Shown: positions 30,483 to 42,002 of the stretch, one piece after another
Layout: every line of letters starts with the position of its first letter
How positions within the stretch are numbered: the first letter of the stretch is position 1
NCBI GenBank assembly: GCA_026636295.1
Contig: CP089459.1
Coordinates: 992,001-1,056,000 of the forward strand
Reading direction: 5' to 3'
Origin: Medakamo hakoo
Taxonomy: Eukaryota; Chlorophyta; Trebouxiophyceae; Coccomyxaceae
Length of the DNA: 64,000 nt
The notes under the pieces: model-generated
Databases searched by the model: none
What the model saw: only the letters and a program-made list of their open reading frames with translations
What the model was told of the DNA's origin: nothing
Translations under genes and position numbers: made by a program

Positions 30483-33400
30483 TCACACCCGCCCATTCCC
30501 ACCATCGTTCCGGGCCGCCATGTCTGCCCAGAACGCGTTGGGCGCGGCCGGCGTCGTGGCAGTGCCAGCAAACGGGTTGCTGGCGTGGGCGGCGCCCGCG
30601 CCGCGGGCGGGCAGCGGCGCGTCTTCAAACCGGTCGTACCGGCGCCCGCCCGGCCGGGCGGCCGCAGCAGGACCGCCGCCGCCGCCCGCCGCGGGCGCAG
30701 CAGCAGCGGGTGCACCCGCACCACCACCCGCGTGCGTCGCAAAGCTGCCGCCGCCCGGGCGACCCGGCGCGCCGCCGATGGCGCCGGCGGGCGCGCCCCC
30801 TGCCGCCGCCGCCGACGCCCGGCGCGGCCGGCAGAACGCCAGGTAGCACACGCCGCCGATCAGCAGCGCGCTCAGCACCATGGCGAACGCACTGCCCCAC
30901 ATGCAGATGGGCCCGCAGTGCGGGCCCTGGCGGCCCGCCCCGCGCGCAGAGGCCGCGGGCGCGACGGCCTCCTCGCCCGTCGGCAGGTACGACGCACCGC
31001 CCGGCACTTCGACCGGCTTGTCCAGGCCGGCGCCGGCGGGGCCGCCCGCACCGCCGGCGGCCGGGTCACTCCCATCAATGGCCAGGCAGAAGCCCAAGCC
31101 CGAAGCCTTCAGCTGGCCGCCCGGGCGGAGGACGGCGCAGCCGGCCGTGCCCGCGCCGCAGGGCGGAAGCGCGGCCGCGCCAGGAGCAATGCGGGCCGCC
31201 GTGTCCGCGTCCAGCGTGCACAGGGCGCCCGGGCCCGCGTCCGCGGCCCGGCCGGGGAGGGCTAGGAGGGCGGACAAAGGGGAGAGCGAGTACCCGCCCG
31301 GCCCGCCCGTCCGCGCGCACCGCTGCGGGACGGTCGGCGAGGCGGGCGTGAAGCACGCGCCCGCGCCGCCTTCCGCCGGGACGGCGGGCGCGACCAAAGA
31401 CGCGCCGGCGGGCGCGGCGGGCGGCGTGGCCTCGTCATCGCCCGGCAAGTACCCCGGCCAGGCAAAGCAATCCGTGACGAGCGTGCCGTTGACGACGGCG
31501 GGCAGGCGGCAGCGCTCGCCCGCGGCCGTGACCCGGTCGGCGACCGCCAAGTCCGCGACGGCCTGTTGTGCGGGGGTCAACGCCGCGTCCGCCGCCGCTT
31601 TTTTGGCTTCCTTGTGTTTCTTGGGGTGGAGCACAGCGTCGACGGCGCTGGCAGCCGCGGCGGGCGCTTTGCAGTAGCCGTAGCGGGAACCGCGGAGGGG
31701 GGCGGACGAGCCGGGCACGCACTTCAACCCGGCGCGGCAGGTCGCGCCGCGGCCGGAGCCGGCCGCGAACGCGTCGCCGCCGCCGCCGCCGCCGCCGGCC
31801 GCCATTTCGGCCAGGACGCACAACGCTCCCTCAGAGCCGTCACCCAACTTGCCGTCCAGCTCCATCTGCGCAATCGACGGAGCGTCCGGCAGTTCGGCCG
31901 TCGCCCGGCACTTTTGGTGCGAGGCAAAGCCCTCGCCGACGAAGCAGTGGTCGAAGTTGTCCCCGATTTTGGCGCAGTCCGTCAGGACCTTGCCCTTGTA
32001 GCGGACGGGCAGGCGGCAGGGCAGGCCCGCCACCGTCATGCGCTGGGCCACGGTGCGGGACGCCAGGCCGGAGGTCGAGTTGTCGGCGGCCAGGGCAGCG
32101 GCGACGCGCTGTTTCGCTTCCTCCGCGTCCGCCGCGCCCGTGTCCACGGCTGGTGGCACGGCCTCAACCACGGGGTCTTTAGGCCCGGCACAGAAGCCGT
32201 ACGGGCCGGACAGCGGGCGGCAGGTCAAGCCGGAGTCGCAGAGCGGGGCAGGGACGGCCGAGGCGTCGGCCGCGCAGATGGACCCGCGCTGGCCGTCGGC
32301 GCCGCGGCCGCTGGCCAGCAAAGCGGCCAAGGGCAGTGCGGGCGGCGTGGACGCGTTGCGCGGTGCGCACGCACCCCATTCCTTGAGCCCCGCCGTGTAG
32401 CACGCCGACACGCCGCCAGACACGCCGCCCAGCGGCCCGCAGTCGGTGAACATGGTCCCATCGCTCATGACGACGGGCAGCCGGCACGCAGCGCCGTCGG
32501 CCGTGACGCGGGCCGCGACGGGCATGATGCCCAGGCCGGCCCCCGAGACGGGGGCGGGTTTGCGGTCGGCGATGGACGGGGCGGCGGCGGGTTTTTTAGG
32601 CGCGGCCGCACCCGGCCCGGTTTTGGAGGCCAGGCACGTGCCGTACGGCGCGTTTTTCAGGGGGCCCGCGTCCACGCGCGTGCACGTCAGGCCAGGAGAG
32701 CAGGTCAGGGAGGTCGCGGGGCGGCCGGGCGCGCCGGGCAGGGCCAGCGCGCACAGGGCGCCTGCCCGCCCGTCCAGGCCAGCGGCCGACCCCGCGGCCA
32801 GCACGTCGGCGAGCGGCGCGGTCGCCCACGAGCCCTGCTTCTCCGCGCACTCGGCCGTGAAGGCCAGGGCGCCGCCGGCGTCCGCCGCGTCGTCGGGTGC
32901 CACGTAACAGGCCGTCTTGCCGCCGATGGCGCCGCAGTCGGTGAGCAGGGAGCCGTTGACGACGAGGGGGAGGCGGCACGCCCGGCCGTCGACCGTGGTG
33001 CGCGAGGCGACCGGCACCGCCTCCAGGCCGCCGCCTTCGCCCTCTGTCTCGTTCTTGCCGTCGCCTTCGGCCGTGCCGCCGCCCGCGCAGTAGCCGTACG
33101 TCGGGGAGTTGGCCAAGGGCCCAGCAGGCATGGGCGCGCAGATGAAGCCCGCCTGGCAGTCGGACGCGCCGGCCGGGTTGGTGGACCGGCAGAGCGAGCC
33201 CATCGCTCCGTCGCCGGGGCCGCCGGCCGCCAAGCGTTCGCGGAGGGGCGTGGAGGGAGAGCCGGGTTTAGGAGGCGCGCAGGGTTGGGGGCCGATGTCG
33301 CCCAGGGCGAAGCAGGAGGGGACGGACCCGCCGCCGGGCAAGACCGTGCAGTCGGTGATGAGGGCGTTTCTGTTTGTTTTTTTTTTGAGGGGGGTGGAAA

Positions 33401-34282
33401 AAATACGAGTGAAAAAACACGAGACGCAAAATAAAGAGGGGGAGGACGCCCGTCCCAGCCTCGCCCCAACCTCAACTCACTCGTAGAACAAGGGCAAACG
33501 GCAGGGCACGCCGGCCTTGGTGGTGCGGGTCGCGACGGACACGGCGGGCGGCGGGCGGGACGGGGACGGGACGGCCGCGGGCGGCGCAGTCGCTGGTGGA
33601 CCGTCAGCCAGCGGCGCGCCCAGGCCCGCCAGGCCAGGGGAAGAGTGCGCCGGGCGCCCGGGCGTGCCGTCCTCCTCCTTTGTAGGCGCACCGCCCGCGG
33701 GCGCTTCCGCGAACAGAGTGCCGTCCGCCGCCGGCGGCGTCGGCGCGTCGGCGCGTGGAGGAGGGGTGCGCGGGTTGGTTGCAAGCGCGGGCGGGCGGAC
33801 GGACGGTTCGGCCTTTTGTGTGGTTTTGGATGTTCAGTGTGGGTGGGGCGAGGTGTCGGGGGCGGTGCCACGCTTTTTTCGTTCAGCCACGCGAGCCGAC
33901 AGGTATTGCGTGCGACCCAGCGGCGGAGTGGGCGGAGAGGAGGGCTGCGCGCGGCAGGGTGACAGTCGGCATTTGCCAGCTCGCAGGCGCCCCTTGCTTC
34001 CACGGATAGGCGCGCGCGTTGCTTGTGCGGGCCGCGCCGCCCACAAACCGTGGTTGCGCACGCCTGCTTTTCAGCGAGATGGCAAGCTGAGATGATGGCT
34101 TTCGCGGCACGACGCATTGTCCTCACCTGGTCCGCGACGGCCTGCAGCAGGGCGCGGCGCGGGAGCGGCACGGACCCATCGGCGCGTGCGGGCGCGGCGC
34201 TGCCCAGCGTGACGACGGCCGCCAGCGCCATGACGGCGGCCGCCACCGCCAGGCGGGCGCGGCCGCGGCTGCGGCGGTCCAT
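30483..34282 (-). CDS. Type I membrane protein with five Cys-rich FN2-like modules
   Basis: Exons in coding order 34282-34127, 33812-33481 and 33369-30483 give 1124 residues. Exon 1 is a signal peptide (LAVAAAVMALAAVVTLGSAAPARA). The ectodomain repeats five times a module of 110-150 residues: G-x2-CRLP-x9-TDC ... C(F/Y) ... GxxC ... C-x2-GL-x-C ... YG(Y/F)C. CRLP-x-VVNGxLxTDC recalls fibronectin type II or kringle starts. Sites NGS, NGT, NAS and NST suggest glycosylation. One membrane helix lies near 985-1010 (FAMVLSALLIGGVCYLAF). The cytoplasmic tail has YDRF (YxxPhi) and NPF motifs, both endocytic-type signals. No named family recognised; a receptor or cell-surface role is inferred. Confidence 0.75.
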
Positions 34283-34530
34283 GCCGGAGAGGGTCAAGGT
34301 GTGTTGGGGAGTGGTCGGGAGGGTCGCGTGGAGCTCCGCAGGGACGGAAACTCGAGTCTGGCCAGCTCGCTCTGTTTTCTTGCACTCACGCCGTCCCATC
34401 CTCACCGCGCAGTCCCAACCTCACACACATACACACACACACACACACACACCACACACACCCTCCCGCCCACCCACCTAACACCCACCCAGCCACCCAC
34501 ACACACCCACACGCACAGAAACCCTCCCCC
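34283..34530. other. Intergenic region with CA repeat
   Basis: The 3' space of ARC6 and the promoter side of the Cys-rich receptor gene, containing a CA-rich tract at 34422-34460. Confidence 0.6.
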
Positions 34531-35307
34531 TCACTCCGTCTCCTTCACTTTGACCAGCTTCCAGGGCCCGCCCTCCACGGCCTGCTCCGCCGTCACGGCC
34601 GCGCCAAAGTCGGCCCACTCGACGCGGTCGACCAGCACGCCGGCGCCGTCGCGCAGCGACGCGGCTTCGGACGCGCGCACGGAGAAGGTCACGCGCGCGG
34701 GGAAGGACCCCGGCTTCGACGCGCGGGACGGACCGGCCGAGACCGTCGGCCGGCGGTGCGCGTACTCGATGGCCCAGCCGTCGGACGCGAGCGTCGCGGC
34801 GCGCGCGGTCTCGTCGGCCAAGAGCCGGCCGCCCGCGACTTCTTCCAGGCGGGGGATGGCGTGGGCTTTGCCGCACGCCGCGGTTTTTGCGGCCTGGTAT
34901 TTAGAGAAGAGGGCGAGGGCGTCCGCGGACGACAGAGGAGAGGAGGCAGCGGCGGTCGTGGACGCGGCCGTCGCAGGCGCAGCGGGTCGGGCGACGCGCG
35001 CGGGCCAGGCCGCCGCCACGCGCGCCCGCACGCCGGGCGACAGGGCCGCCCCGCCCGCCGCAGCCGCCAACACCACCACGGCCGGACCCGCCAGGCGTCC
35101 CGCGTCCTGCAGGACTTTTTTGAAGCCCGTCGCCGGCGGTGGGGCTTCCACGGCCCACAGCGGCGCTTCGCCCGCGACGGGCACGATCTGGTCGGCGGGG
35201 AGCGGGGCTTCCGCCCAGTCCCCCGGTTCACCCGCGGCAGCGGCAGCGGCAAGGAGGCGGGCTTGGAGGGCGCCGACCGTCTCGCCGCGCACGGCTTCGA
35301 TGGAGGT

Positions 35308-35356
<49 letters not shown>

Positions 35357-37200
35357 GCTGGCTTGGCCGCAGCCGTCGGACGGGGGCGGGGGAAGGGGCG
35401 GGGCGCGGAGGCGTCGGCCGCCTCCTTCTTCCGCGTGGCGAGCAGGCCAGAGAGCGCGGCTTTAGCGCCGCCGACGGCGCGGGCCACACTGCCGGCAGCA
35501 CGGCCGACGACGCCACCCAGCGCAGAGCGCGCACCCGCGGCCAGTCCGGCCGCACCCTCGGCCGCGGCCAGGCGCGCCGCCACGCCCGGCCGGGCAAACC
35601 AGGTGCCCAAGCGCAAGTCCAGGGCGGGCGTGGAGGCGTCCGACGCAGCACCGCGCGCCACGGCGCGCAACCATTCCTCCGCCAGGGCGCACATCCCCGG
35701 GAGCGGGTCGGGCTCAGCGTGCACGGCGTGGGTCGGCGCGCGCGCGGCCACAAACTCGGCGATCCGAGCATCCGCGGGCGGGCCACGCCCGGCGCCGTCC
35801 AGGCCCAGGGCCGCGGCCGCGCCGTCCGGGTCGCCCAGTAAAAGGCGGCAGGTGGCGGCGGCGGTGCGGGCGGAGGGCGACGGGCGGCCGCCCGCGGCTT
35901 TGACGGCGGCCGCGAGCGCGCGTTCAGCCGACGCCACGGCCGCGGGCGAGCCGGCCGCGACGGCGGCGACCAGGCGGGCGCCCGTCGCGGCAGCAGGGTC
36001 GACTCCCGCGGGCGCTAGGATGGCCGGCGGCGCGGCTTCCGCCAAGACGGCTTGTTCGGACGGCGTCATGCGCGGCCAGGCAGCCGCAAGCAACCCGCCC
36101 AGGCGCCGGCCGGCCGCCGCGTCACCCGCCCGGCCCGCCGCCCGGGCCAAGGAATCCACGGCGACCTTGCGTTCCGGGTGGCCGGGAGCGACGGCGAACA
36201 GGGCATCCACAGCGGCGCGCGGGCCGATGTCAGCCAAGGACGCGTCGATGCCAGAGCGCAGGCCGGCAGGCGCGGCGCCAGCGTCCACCCCGGCCGCGTC
36301 CAGAATCGCGGCCGCGCCCGCCAGGCGCGCCGCGGCCGTGCGGGCGCCCGCCGCGCCCGCACGCGCCAAGGCGTCCGCCGCGTCATCGACTCCCGCGAGC
36401 GCGGCAGCAACGGCCACGTCCCGGCGCAGGCGGCCGGGGGTGGACGGCAGGAGGGCCGCACCCCAGGCCGCCGCGGCGGCCGCCGCCCCGCCTTCCTGCA
36501 GCAGGATGAGCGCGCCCACCATGGCGGCGCGGGGTAGGGGCAGGGGCGCGCCCGCTTCGTGCGCGCGGCGGGAGGCGGGGTCCAGCAGCGTGTCGGCGGC
36601 GGCTTGGAGGGCGACGGCCCGGGCGGCGAGGGCGGCCTGTTTTGTGGGTGGTTGGCGCGAGGTGGGTGGCGGGAAGGGGGGTTTGAAATTTTTGGTGGTG
36701 AGAGGGCGGAGGGGAGGGCGCCCTGCAGGGCCTGTCGCCCCTCGATTTGCCGCGCCACCCACACCAGCCTCATCTCCAACACATGCATGGCGCTGCCGCC
36801 AGGAAAATCGACGCGTCCACCCCCCGCCTGCCTGTCCGCGCACAAAAATGAATTCGTGATGCGAGCGCGAATTTGCCTTGCGCCTCACCTCTGAGTAGCC
36901 CGCTTCCGCCGGCGGCCCGGCCAGCAGGCGCTCGTACGTCCGGATGATGGTGTCCCGGGAAGCTGCGCGGTTCAGACCGAGGAGAGCGTACGCGTCTGGT
37001 GGGGTGTCGGCGTTGGGAGGCGGAGGCACAAGCGCGGCGGGGGGCGGCGGTGGCACAGAGGTCGCCGACTGGGTGGTCGTGTCGGCGCCCCGGCCGCCCG
37101 CGGGACCGGTGGTGGACCGGGGTGGGGGCAGGCGGCTGTGACGACCGCCTGCCCGCGGGCGGGCGAGGAGCGGCGTCGACGTCCGGGCGATGGCGGCCAT
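34531..37200 (-). CDS. ARC6: Plastid division protein ARC6 (Ftn2 family)
   Basis: Exons in coding order 37200-36889 and 36636-34531 give 805 residues. After a Ser/Thr/Arg-rich transit peptide comes a degenerate J-like domain, [24 protein letters not shown] joined to [17 protein letters not shown]; it lacks HPD, as ARC6 proteins do. A long Ala-rich helical stromal region follows, a membrane span near 560-590, and the C-terminal ARC6-like intermembrane domain ([50 protein letters not shown]). In plants ARC6 tethers the FtsZ ring to the inner envelope and recruits PDV2. An Ala-Pro run is coded by a GGGCGC hexamer repeat near 35312-35352. PARC6 is the alternative. Confidence 0.85.
35308..35353. 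repeat. GGGCGC hexanucleotide repeat in ARC6 coding sequence
   Basis: About seven perfect hexamer units encode an Ala-Pro alternation in the linker before the membrane span. In-frame length change would be tolerated. Confidence 0.85.
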
Positions 37201-37355
37201 CTTGGCGGAGGCAGGGCGAACGGAGAGTGGAGAGGGCCGACACACGCGGCCCGGCGTCGAGCGCGCCCGACCTTCACTCCTGCTTTCCTTTTCGCTCGCT
37301 TCCGCTTGCCGCTTCTATCCGCTTTCCCTTAGTTTCCTCACACACAAACATCACA
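37201..37355. promoter_or_regulatory. Divergent promoter of ARC6 and ribonucleotide reductase R2
   Basis: 155 bases between the start codons. The R2 side is a long pyrimidine-rich leader (37281-37340). I saw no exact E2F site. Confidence 0.4.
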
Positions 37356-38662
37356 ATGGGCGCTGGCGGTGAAGGTCCCTCCACGCACGCGGCGGCGGAC
37401 GCGCCGTCCGCTTCCGGCGAGCCGGGCTTCGCGAAGGTGGCTCACAACTTTGAGCTCAGCGCCGCGGACGCGGCCGAGCCGCTCCTCGCCGACAACCCGG
37501 ACCGGTTCTGCATGTTCCCCATCAAGTACCCGGACGTATGGTCCATGTACAAAAAGGCGGAAGCCTCCTTCTGGACGGGTGAGTTTGTTTTGGCAATGCG
37601 CGAAGAAACAAAAACACGCGCTCCGTCGCGCGCAGCGCAACAACAGCTCGCCGCCCGCGCACGCCTGCCCCGCACATGCGGGCCGCTCGTTGCCTCGTGC
37701 GTGTAGCGGATGGTCTGTGGACCCGACAGCGGGCGACGGAGCGGCCGCGGCGGGAGCGGGTGGCTCGCCGCCGTGGGCTTTTTGTGCGAAAGTTTGCGCT
37801 CGACGTCGAGGCCATGCGGCCGGGGCGGGAAAGCTTGCGGCGGGCGCGCGGGCCGGCCACCCACCGCCCGCGCCCGGCCCACCCTGCCCAGGGCGTGGTT
37901 GGGCCTTCAGCCCCCAACCATGCGACTGGCTGGGGCGTTTGGGCGCGGCGGCTGCGGCCGTGACAGGCCGGAGCGGCACTGCACTTCAAAAAAAAGAGCG
38001 CTCCCCCACTCCCCTTGCCTCCTTTCCGCGTCTCTCACCTGCGCCCGCCGTCCGCCCTCCCCCACCCACCCCACACACCCCATACTCAACAGCCGAGGAA
38101 GTCGACCTGGGCTCGGACGCCGCCCACTGGGAGAAGCTGACGGACGACGAGAAACACTTTGTCTCCCACATTCTCGCGTTTTTCGCCGCGTCCGACGGCA
38201 TCGTTCTGGAGAACCTGGGCGTGCGCTTCCTGTCTGAGGTCACCATTCCGGAGGTAAGGGTGTGACACGGTGGACCCGTGTGCGGGGACGGGACGGGTGT
38301 GCGTTGCGCTGGGCGCGGCACGCGGCGGCAACTGCTCGCAGCTGTCGGGGGCGTCCAGAGGCGTGTGGCCTTGCCACGCCCCTCGTCCCTCCTCTCTCTC
38401 TCACGCCGCCCGCCTCCAAAAACCGTCCCACCCCCAGGCCCGCGCCTTCTACGGCTTCCAGATGGCCATCGAGAACATCCACTCTGGTAAGGAAGAGGGA
38501 GGGAGGGGAGGGAGGGAGCGGGAGGGCCACAGGCGCGGGCCATTCCCTTTTCGCCGCCCGCCCCCGCCCGCCCCCCTTTCAAAGCCGGGCGCCCCCGACC
38601 CGCGGCCCGTTTTCCCACCCCCTCTCCAACGTCTCTCTCCGTCCCCAACACACCCACCCACC

Positions 38663-38694
<32 letters not shown>

Positions 38695-39360
38695 ACAGAA
38701 ATGTACTCCCTCCTGCTGGAAACCTACATCAAAGACGCCGCCGAAAAGCACCGCCTGTTCCACGCCATCGAGACCGTGCCGGCCGTGCGCCGCAAGGCGG
38801 AGTGGGCGATGAAGTGGATCGGGTCGGCGTCGAGCTTTGCCGAGCGCCTGGTCGCGTTCGCGGCCGTGGAGGGCATCTTCTTCTCCGGCTCCTTCTGCGC
38901 CATCTTCTGGCTGAAGAAGCGGGGCCTGATGCCCGGCCTGACCTTCTCCAACGAGCTCATCTCCCGGGACGAGGGCCTGCACACCGACTTTGCGTGCCTG
39001 CTGTACTCCCTGCTCCAGGCCAAGCTGCCGGCCGCCAAGCTGACGGCCATCATCACGGAGGCCGTCGCCATCGAGCAGTCGTTCGTGTGCGAGGCCCTGC
39101 CCGTCTCCCTCATCGGCATGAACGCCGACCTCATGGCCGCCTACATCGAGTTCGTGGCCGACCGCCTGCTGGTCGCCCTGGGCGCGGAGAAGCACTACAA
39201 GACGGCCAACCCGTTCGACTGGATGGACCTGATTTCCCTGCAGGGCAAGACCAACTTTTTTGAGAAGCGTGTCGGCGAGTACCAAAAGTCCGGCGTCATG
39301 GCGTCCTTGCAGGGCGGCGGCCACCAGAAGCACGAGCTGTCCTTCAACGAAGACTTCTGA
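37356..39360 (+). CDS. RNR2: Ribonucleoside-diphosphate reductase small subunit (R2)
   Basis: Exons 37356-37578, 38093-38253, 38438-38486 and 38699-39360 give 364 residues. The diiron site is complete: Asp in FFAASDG, Glu and His in IENIHSEMYSLL (with the radical Tyr in EMY), Glu in VEGIFFSG, and Glu plus His in RDEGLHTDF. It makes the tyrosyl radical needed by R1 to reduce ribonucleotides for DNA synthesis. [11 protein letters not shown]-like N-terminus ([20 protein letters not shown]) is typical of class Ia eukaryotic R2. The C-terminal R1-binding tail is LSFNEDF. GIVLENL replaces the common GIVNENL. The 49-nt third exon is the smallest but is fixed by the Glu/His ligands it carries. Confidence 0.95.
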
Positions 39361-40522
39361 GTCGTCGTTGGCCATTTTTACACACCCCTGAAGCACAAAC
39401 TTTTTTTTCCTTCTTCCACTCGTGAGCGTGTGAGAGAGAGAGAGCAACGGGGGGGGGGGGTGTCTTCTTATAAAGAGAGAGTCTGTGTGCGTGTGTGCGT
39501 GTGTGTGTGTGCACTGGGATGGGCGCCCGCTACAAAAAAAGAGAAAAAGGAAAAAACGGCGCGCGGGGTGCACGCGGGTGTATCCCCTTCAGGCTGGGCG
39601 GACGGAACAAAAAAAGGAGAGGTGGTGGGTCGCGCCTGGAGAGAGAAACCCAACGGCCTCTCTCTCATCGCCCGCCCCCACCACCCCTCCCTCAACCCCA
39701 TTTTCCCGCCTTCCCTCCTTGTTCCTGCCGGTGGGGGATGATGACCGCGTGCGCGCCACGCGCGCCTGTCGTGTCATTTTTTCATCAAATTTCCTTGCAA
39801 AAAAAAAGAACAAAAAAAAACACGCGCGCCATCAACCCCTTTGACCGGGTGAGTCTAAATTTAGACCACGCACGCACGCTCTCTCTCCACGCTTCACCGC
39901 ATCGCACTGACCCGCGTCGCAGGCCGCCCGACTGGCGGGCGGGGAGGCGGCCGCGCAGCCGGCGTTTCCGTGCTCCTTTTGACCGGCGGCGGCGGCGCGC
40001 GCGCGGCCGCGACCGCCGCGCGCAGGGCCGCCGACTGCGCCCGCCACGAGCCGCGGGGCTGGGTGACGACGGGGGTTGGGGCAGGGCGGACAGGCTGCGC
40101 CGTCACCCGACGGCGTGGCGGTGGCGGTGGAGGTGGCGGCGGCGTCGACCGACGGCCCCAAGGCTTCGCCGGCAGCCAGGGCCGGCGGTGGCGGGCGCGT
40201 CGTTGTTCAGGTTGAGGTGGCGGGTGAGGCCGCAACGGTGGCGGTGCCGTTGGTGGCACGCACAGGGACGACACCAGGCCTGTCAGGGAGGCCGTCCGTC
40301 GGGCGCGCAGAGCGGTCAGTGGGGTGGCGTCCGGCATGGGGCGCTGACGAAAATGACGGGAGTGTGACTGTGAGGTTGCGTTGCGCCGGCCACTGTAATT
40401 TTCGGCGCCGCCGGGCGCAGAAAAAAGGGCCCGGAACGCGCGGCGGACAACGCGTCCCCACACTCCCACCCACGCTCACGCTTGAGCGTGCGCGTAGCCT
40501 GGGCTCAACGGGTGGCACAAAG
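39361..40522. other. Longest gene-poor gap, with intron-like and palindromic elements
   Basis: No confident gene. Left part (39361-39840) is AT-richer with A runs, a G run at 39449 and a GT tract near 39483. A 14-bp perfect palindrome, GTCTAAATTTAGAC, lies at 39853-39866 inside an intron-like stretch: a GTGAGT donor at 39849 and a CGTCGCAG acceptor at 39922. Joining 39738-39848 to 39923-39982 would encode 56 residues, but codon choice in the first part is not like that of genes. The right part (39984-40520) is GC-rich and open in several frames, one of them continuous with APE2. Confidence 0.4.
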
Positions 40523-41912
40523 ATGCGCCTGCTGTGCTGGAATACCAACGGCATCGTGCGTGTTTTTTTTTCGGGAGAGCAATGCTAGGGGCTCGTCTCG
40601 TCCCAACCTCCAACTCTCCATCCCATCCCATCCACGCCAGGCCGCGACCGCCCGCGCCGCCCTCAACACCTTTCCGTCGGGCGGGCTGGCCGCCTTTTTC
40701 GCGTCCTTGCGCCTCGACCTGGCCTGCCTGCAAGAATGCAAGCTCAGCCAGCCCAAACTCACGGAAGCGCTCGCCCTGCCTCAAGCCTACGACAGCGCGT
40801 GGGCGTTTTCGGCCGCGCGCCAGGGCTACAGCGGCGTCGTGACCTTCACCCTCCTCCCGTCCTGGGCGCCGGTCGCACCGCCACTCCCCGACGCCCTGCC
40901 TGACGTCGACCCGGCCGCGTTTGCAGCCACGGCCCGTGTCCCCGCCGTCACGGGGGATGAAGCCCTGCGGGCCGCCCGCGACCCGGCCGGCCCGGAGGGA
41001 CCGGGAGTGGGTGCGGGCGGCGGCGCGCCCGCCGCCTTGCCCCCCACCGCCGACCCGGCCCGCCCGCGCCCGGCCTACGCCTACGAAGGCCGGGCCCTGG
41101 AAACCGACCACGGCGCCTTTGTCCTCTTGAACCTGTACGCGCCCAACGCGGGCGACCGCGCGCGCGACGGCGGCGGCCGGGCCGCCCTCAAGGCCGCGTT
41201 CCTGACCGCCGTCCGCGCGCGGGTGGACCAGCACCTCGCGGCCGGGCGGGAGGTCATCGTCGTCGGCGACCTCAACGTGGCGGCCACGCCCGACGACGTG
41301 GCGACCACCATCGCCTGGGACGGGCTCTGGTCGCGCGCCGAAGCGGACGCTCTCGCGGCCCTCATGGCCGCGCCACTGGTCGACGTGTGGCGGGCCACCC
41401 ACCCGGACGTCCGCGCGGCGACCGCGCCACCAAAGGCCCGCGGCTTCACCGTGTGGGATGAGCGGACGGGCGCCCGGTCGCGGGATGCGGGCCTGCGCAT
41501 TGATTTCGTGCTGGTGTCGTCGGGGCTGCTGGCGGGCGGCGGCGCCACGTGCGAGGTCGCGGGCCTGGACCCAGGCTGGTCCGACCACGACGGCCTGATT
41601 CTGGAGTTGCCGGGCGTGGGCCCGCCGCCCCGGCCGGCCGGGTCGAGCAGCAAACCCCAGCCCGGCATGGAGGGCGCCAACCCGCAGTGGAAAAAGGGCG
41701 CGTCGGTGAAAGCCCTGTTCAGCCGGGCCGCGGCGAAGAAGGCGGCGGAAGGTAGCGGGCGGGGCGGCGGGAAGCGGGGCGTGGACGAAGGCGGCGCGAC
41801 GACCACCCCTCCACCGCCAGCGAAAAAGGCCGCGCCGCCACCTCCGCCGCCTCCGAAACCCTCCCCGCCCAAGGGCAGCATCGCCTCTTTTTTCAAGCCA
41901 AAGCAGAAGTAG
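40523..41912 (+). CDS. APE2: AP endonuclease 2 (ExoIII/APE2 family)
   Basis: Exons 40523-40555 and 40641-41912 give 434 residues. The tiny first exon encodes MRLLCWNTNGI with the metal-binding Asn. The rest holds LACLQECKL (metal Glu), LYAPN, VVGDLNVA, RIDFVL and WSDHDGLILEL (catalytic His and Asp). The C-terminus is a PCNA-interacting motif, GSIASFFKPKQK, preceded by a Pro/Lys linker, as in APE2/Apn2 proteins that act in single-strand break and AP-site repair. The usual GRF zinc finger after the PIP box is absent; the protein stops at it. The donor is GTGCGT. Its neighbour R2 supplies dNTPs, but they are on the same strand 1.16 kb apart. Confidence 0.88.
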
Positions 41913-42002
41913 CGCAGTCAGAGTTTGTTTTGTGGGTATGTGCGTTGTGCGAGTGTGAGCAGAAAAACGAAGCAACAAAAACTTATAACCCACACCCTCC
42001 AT

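Noticed and set aside
39894-40469. Minus-strand open frame of 191 residues in the large gap
   Set aside because: Arg/Pro-rich with no motif; third-position and residue content look like a shadow of GC-rich non-coding DNA.
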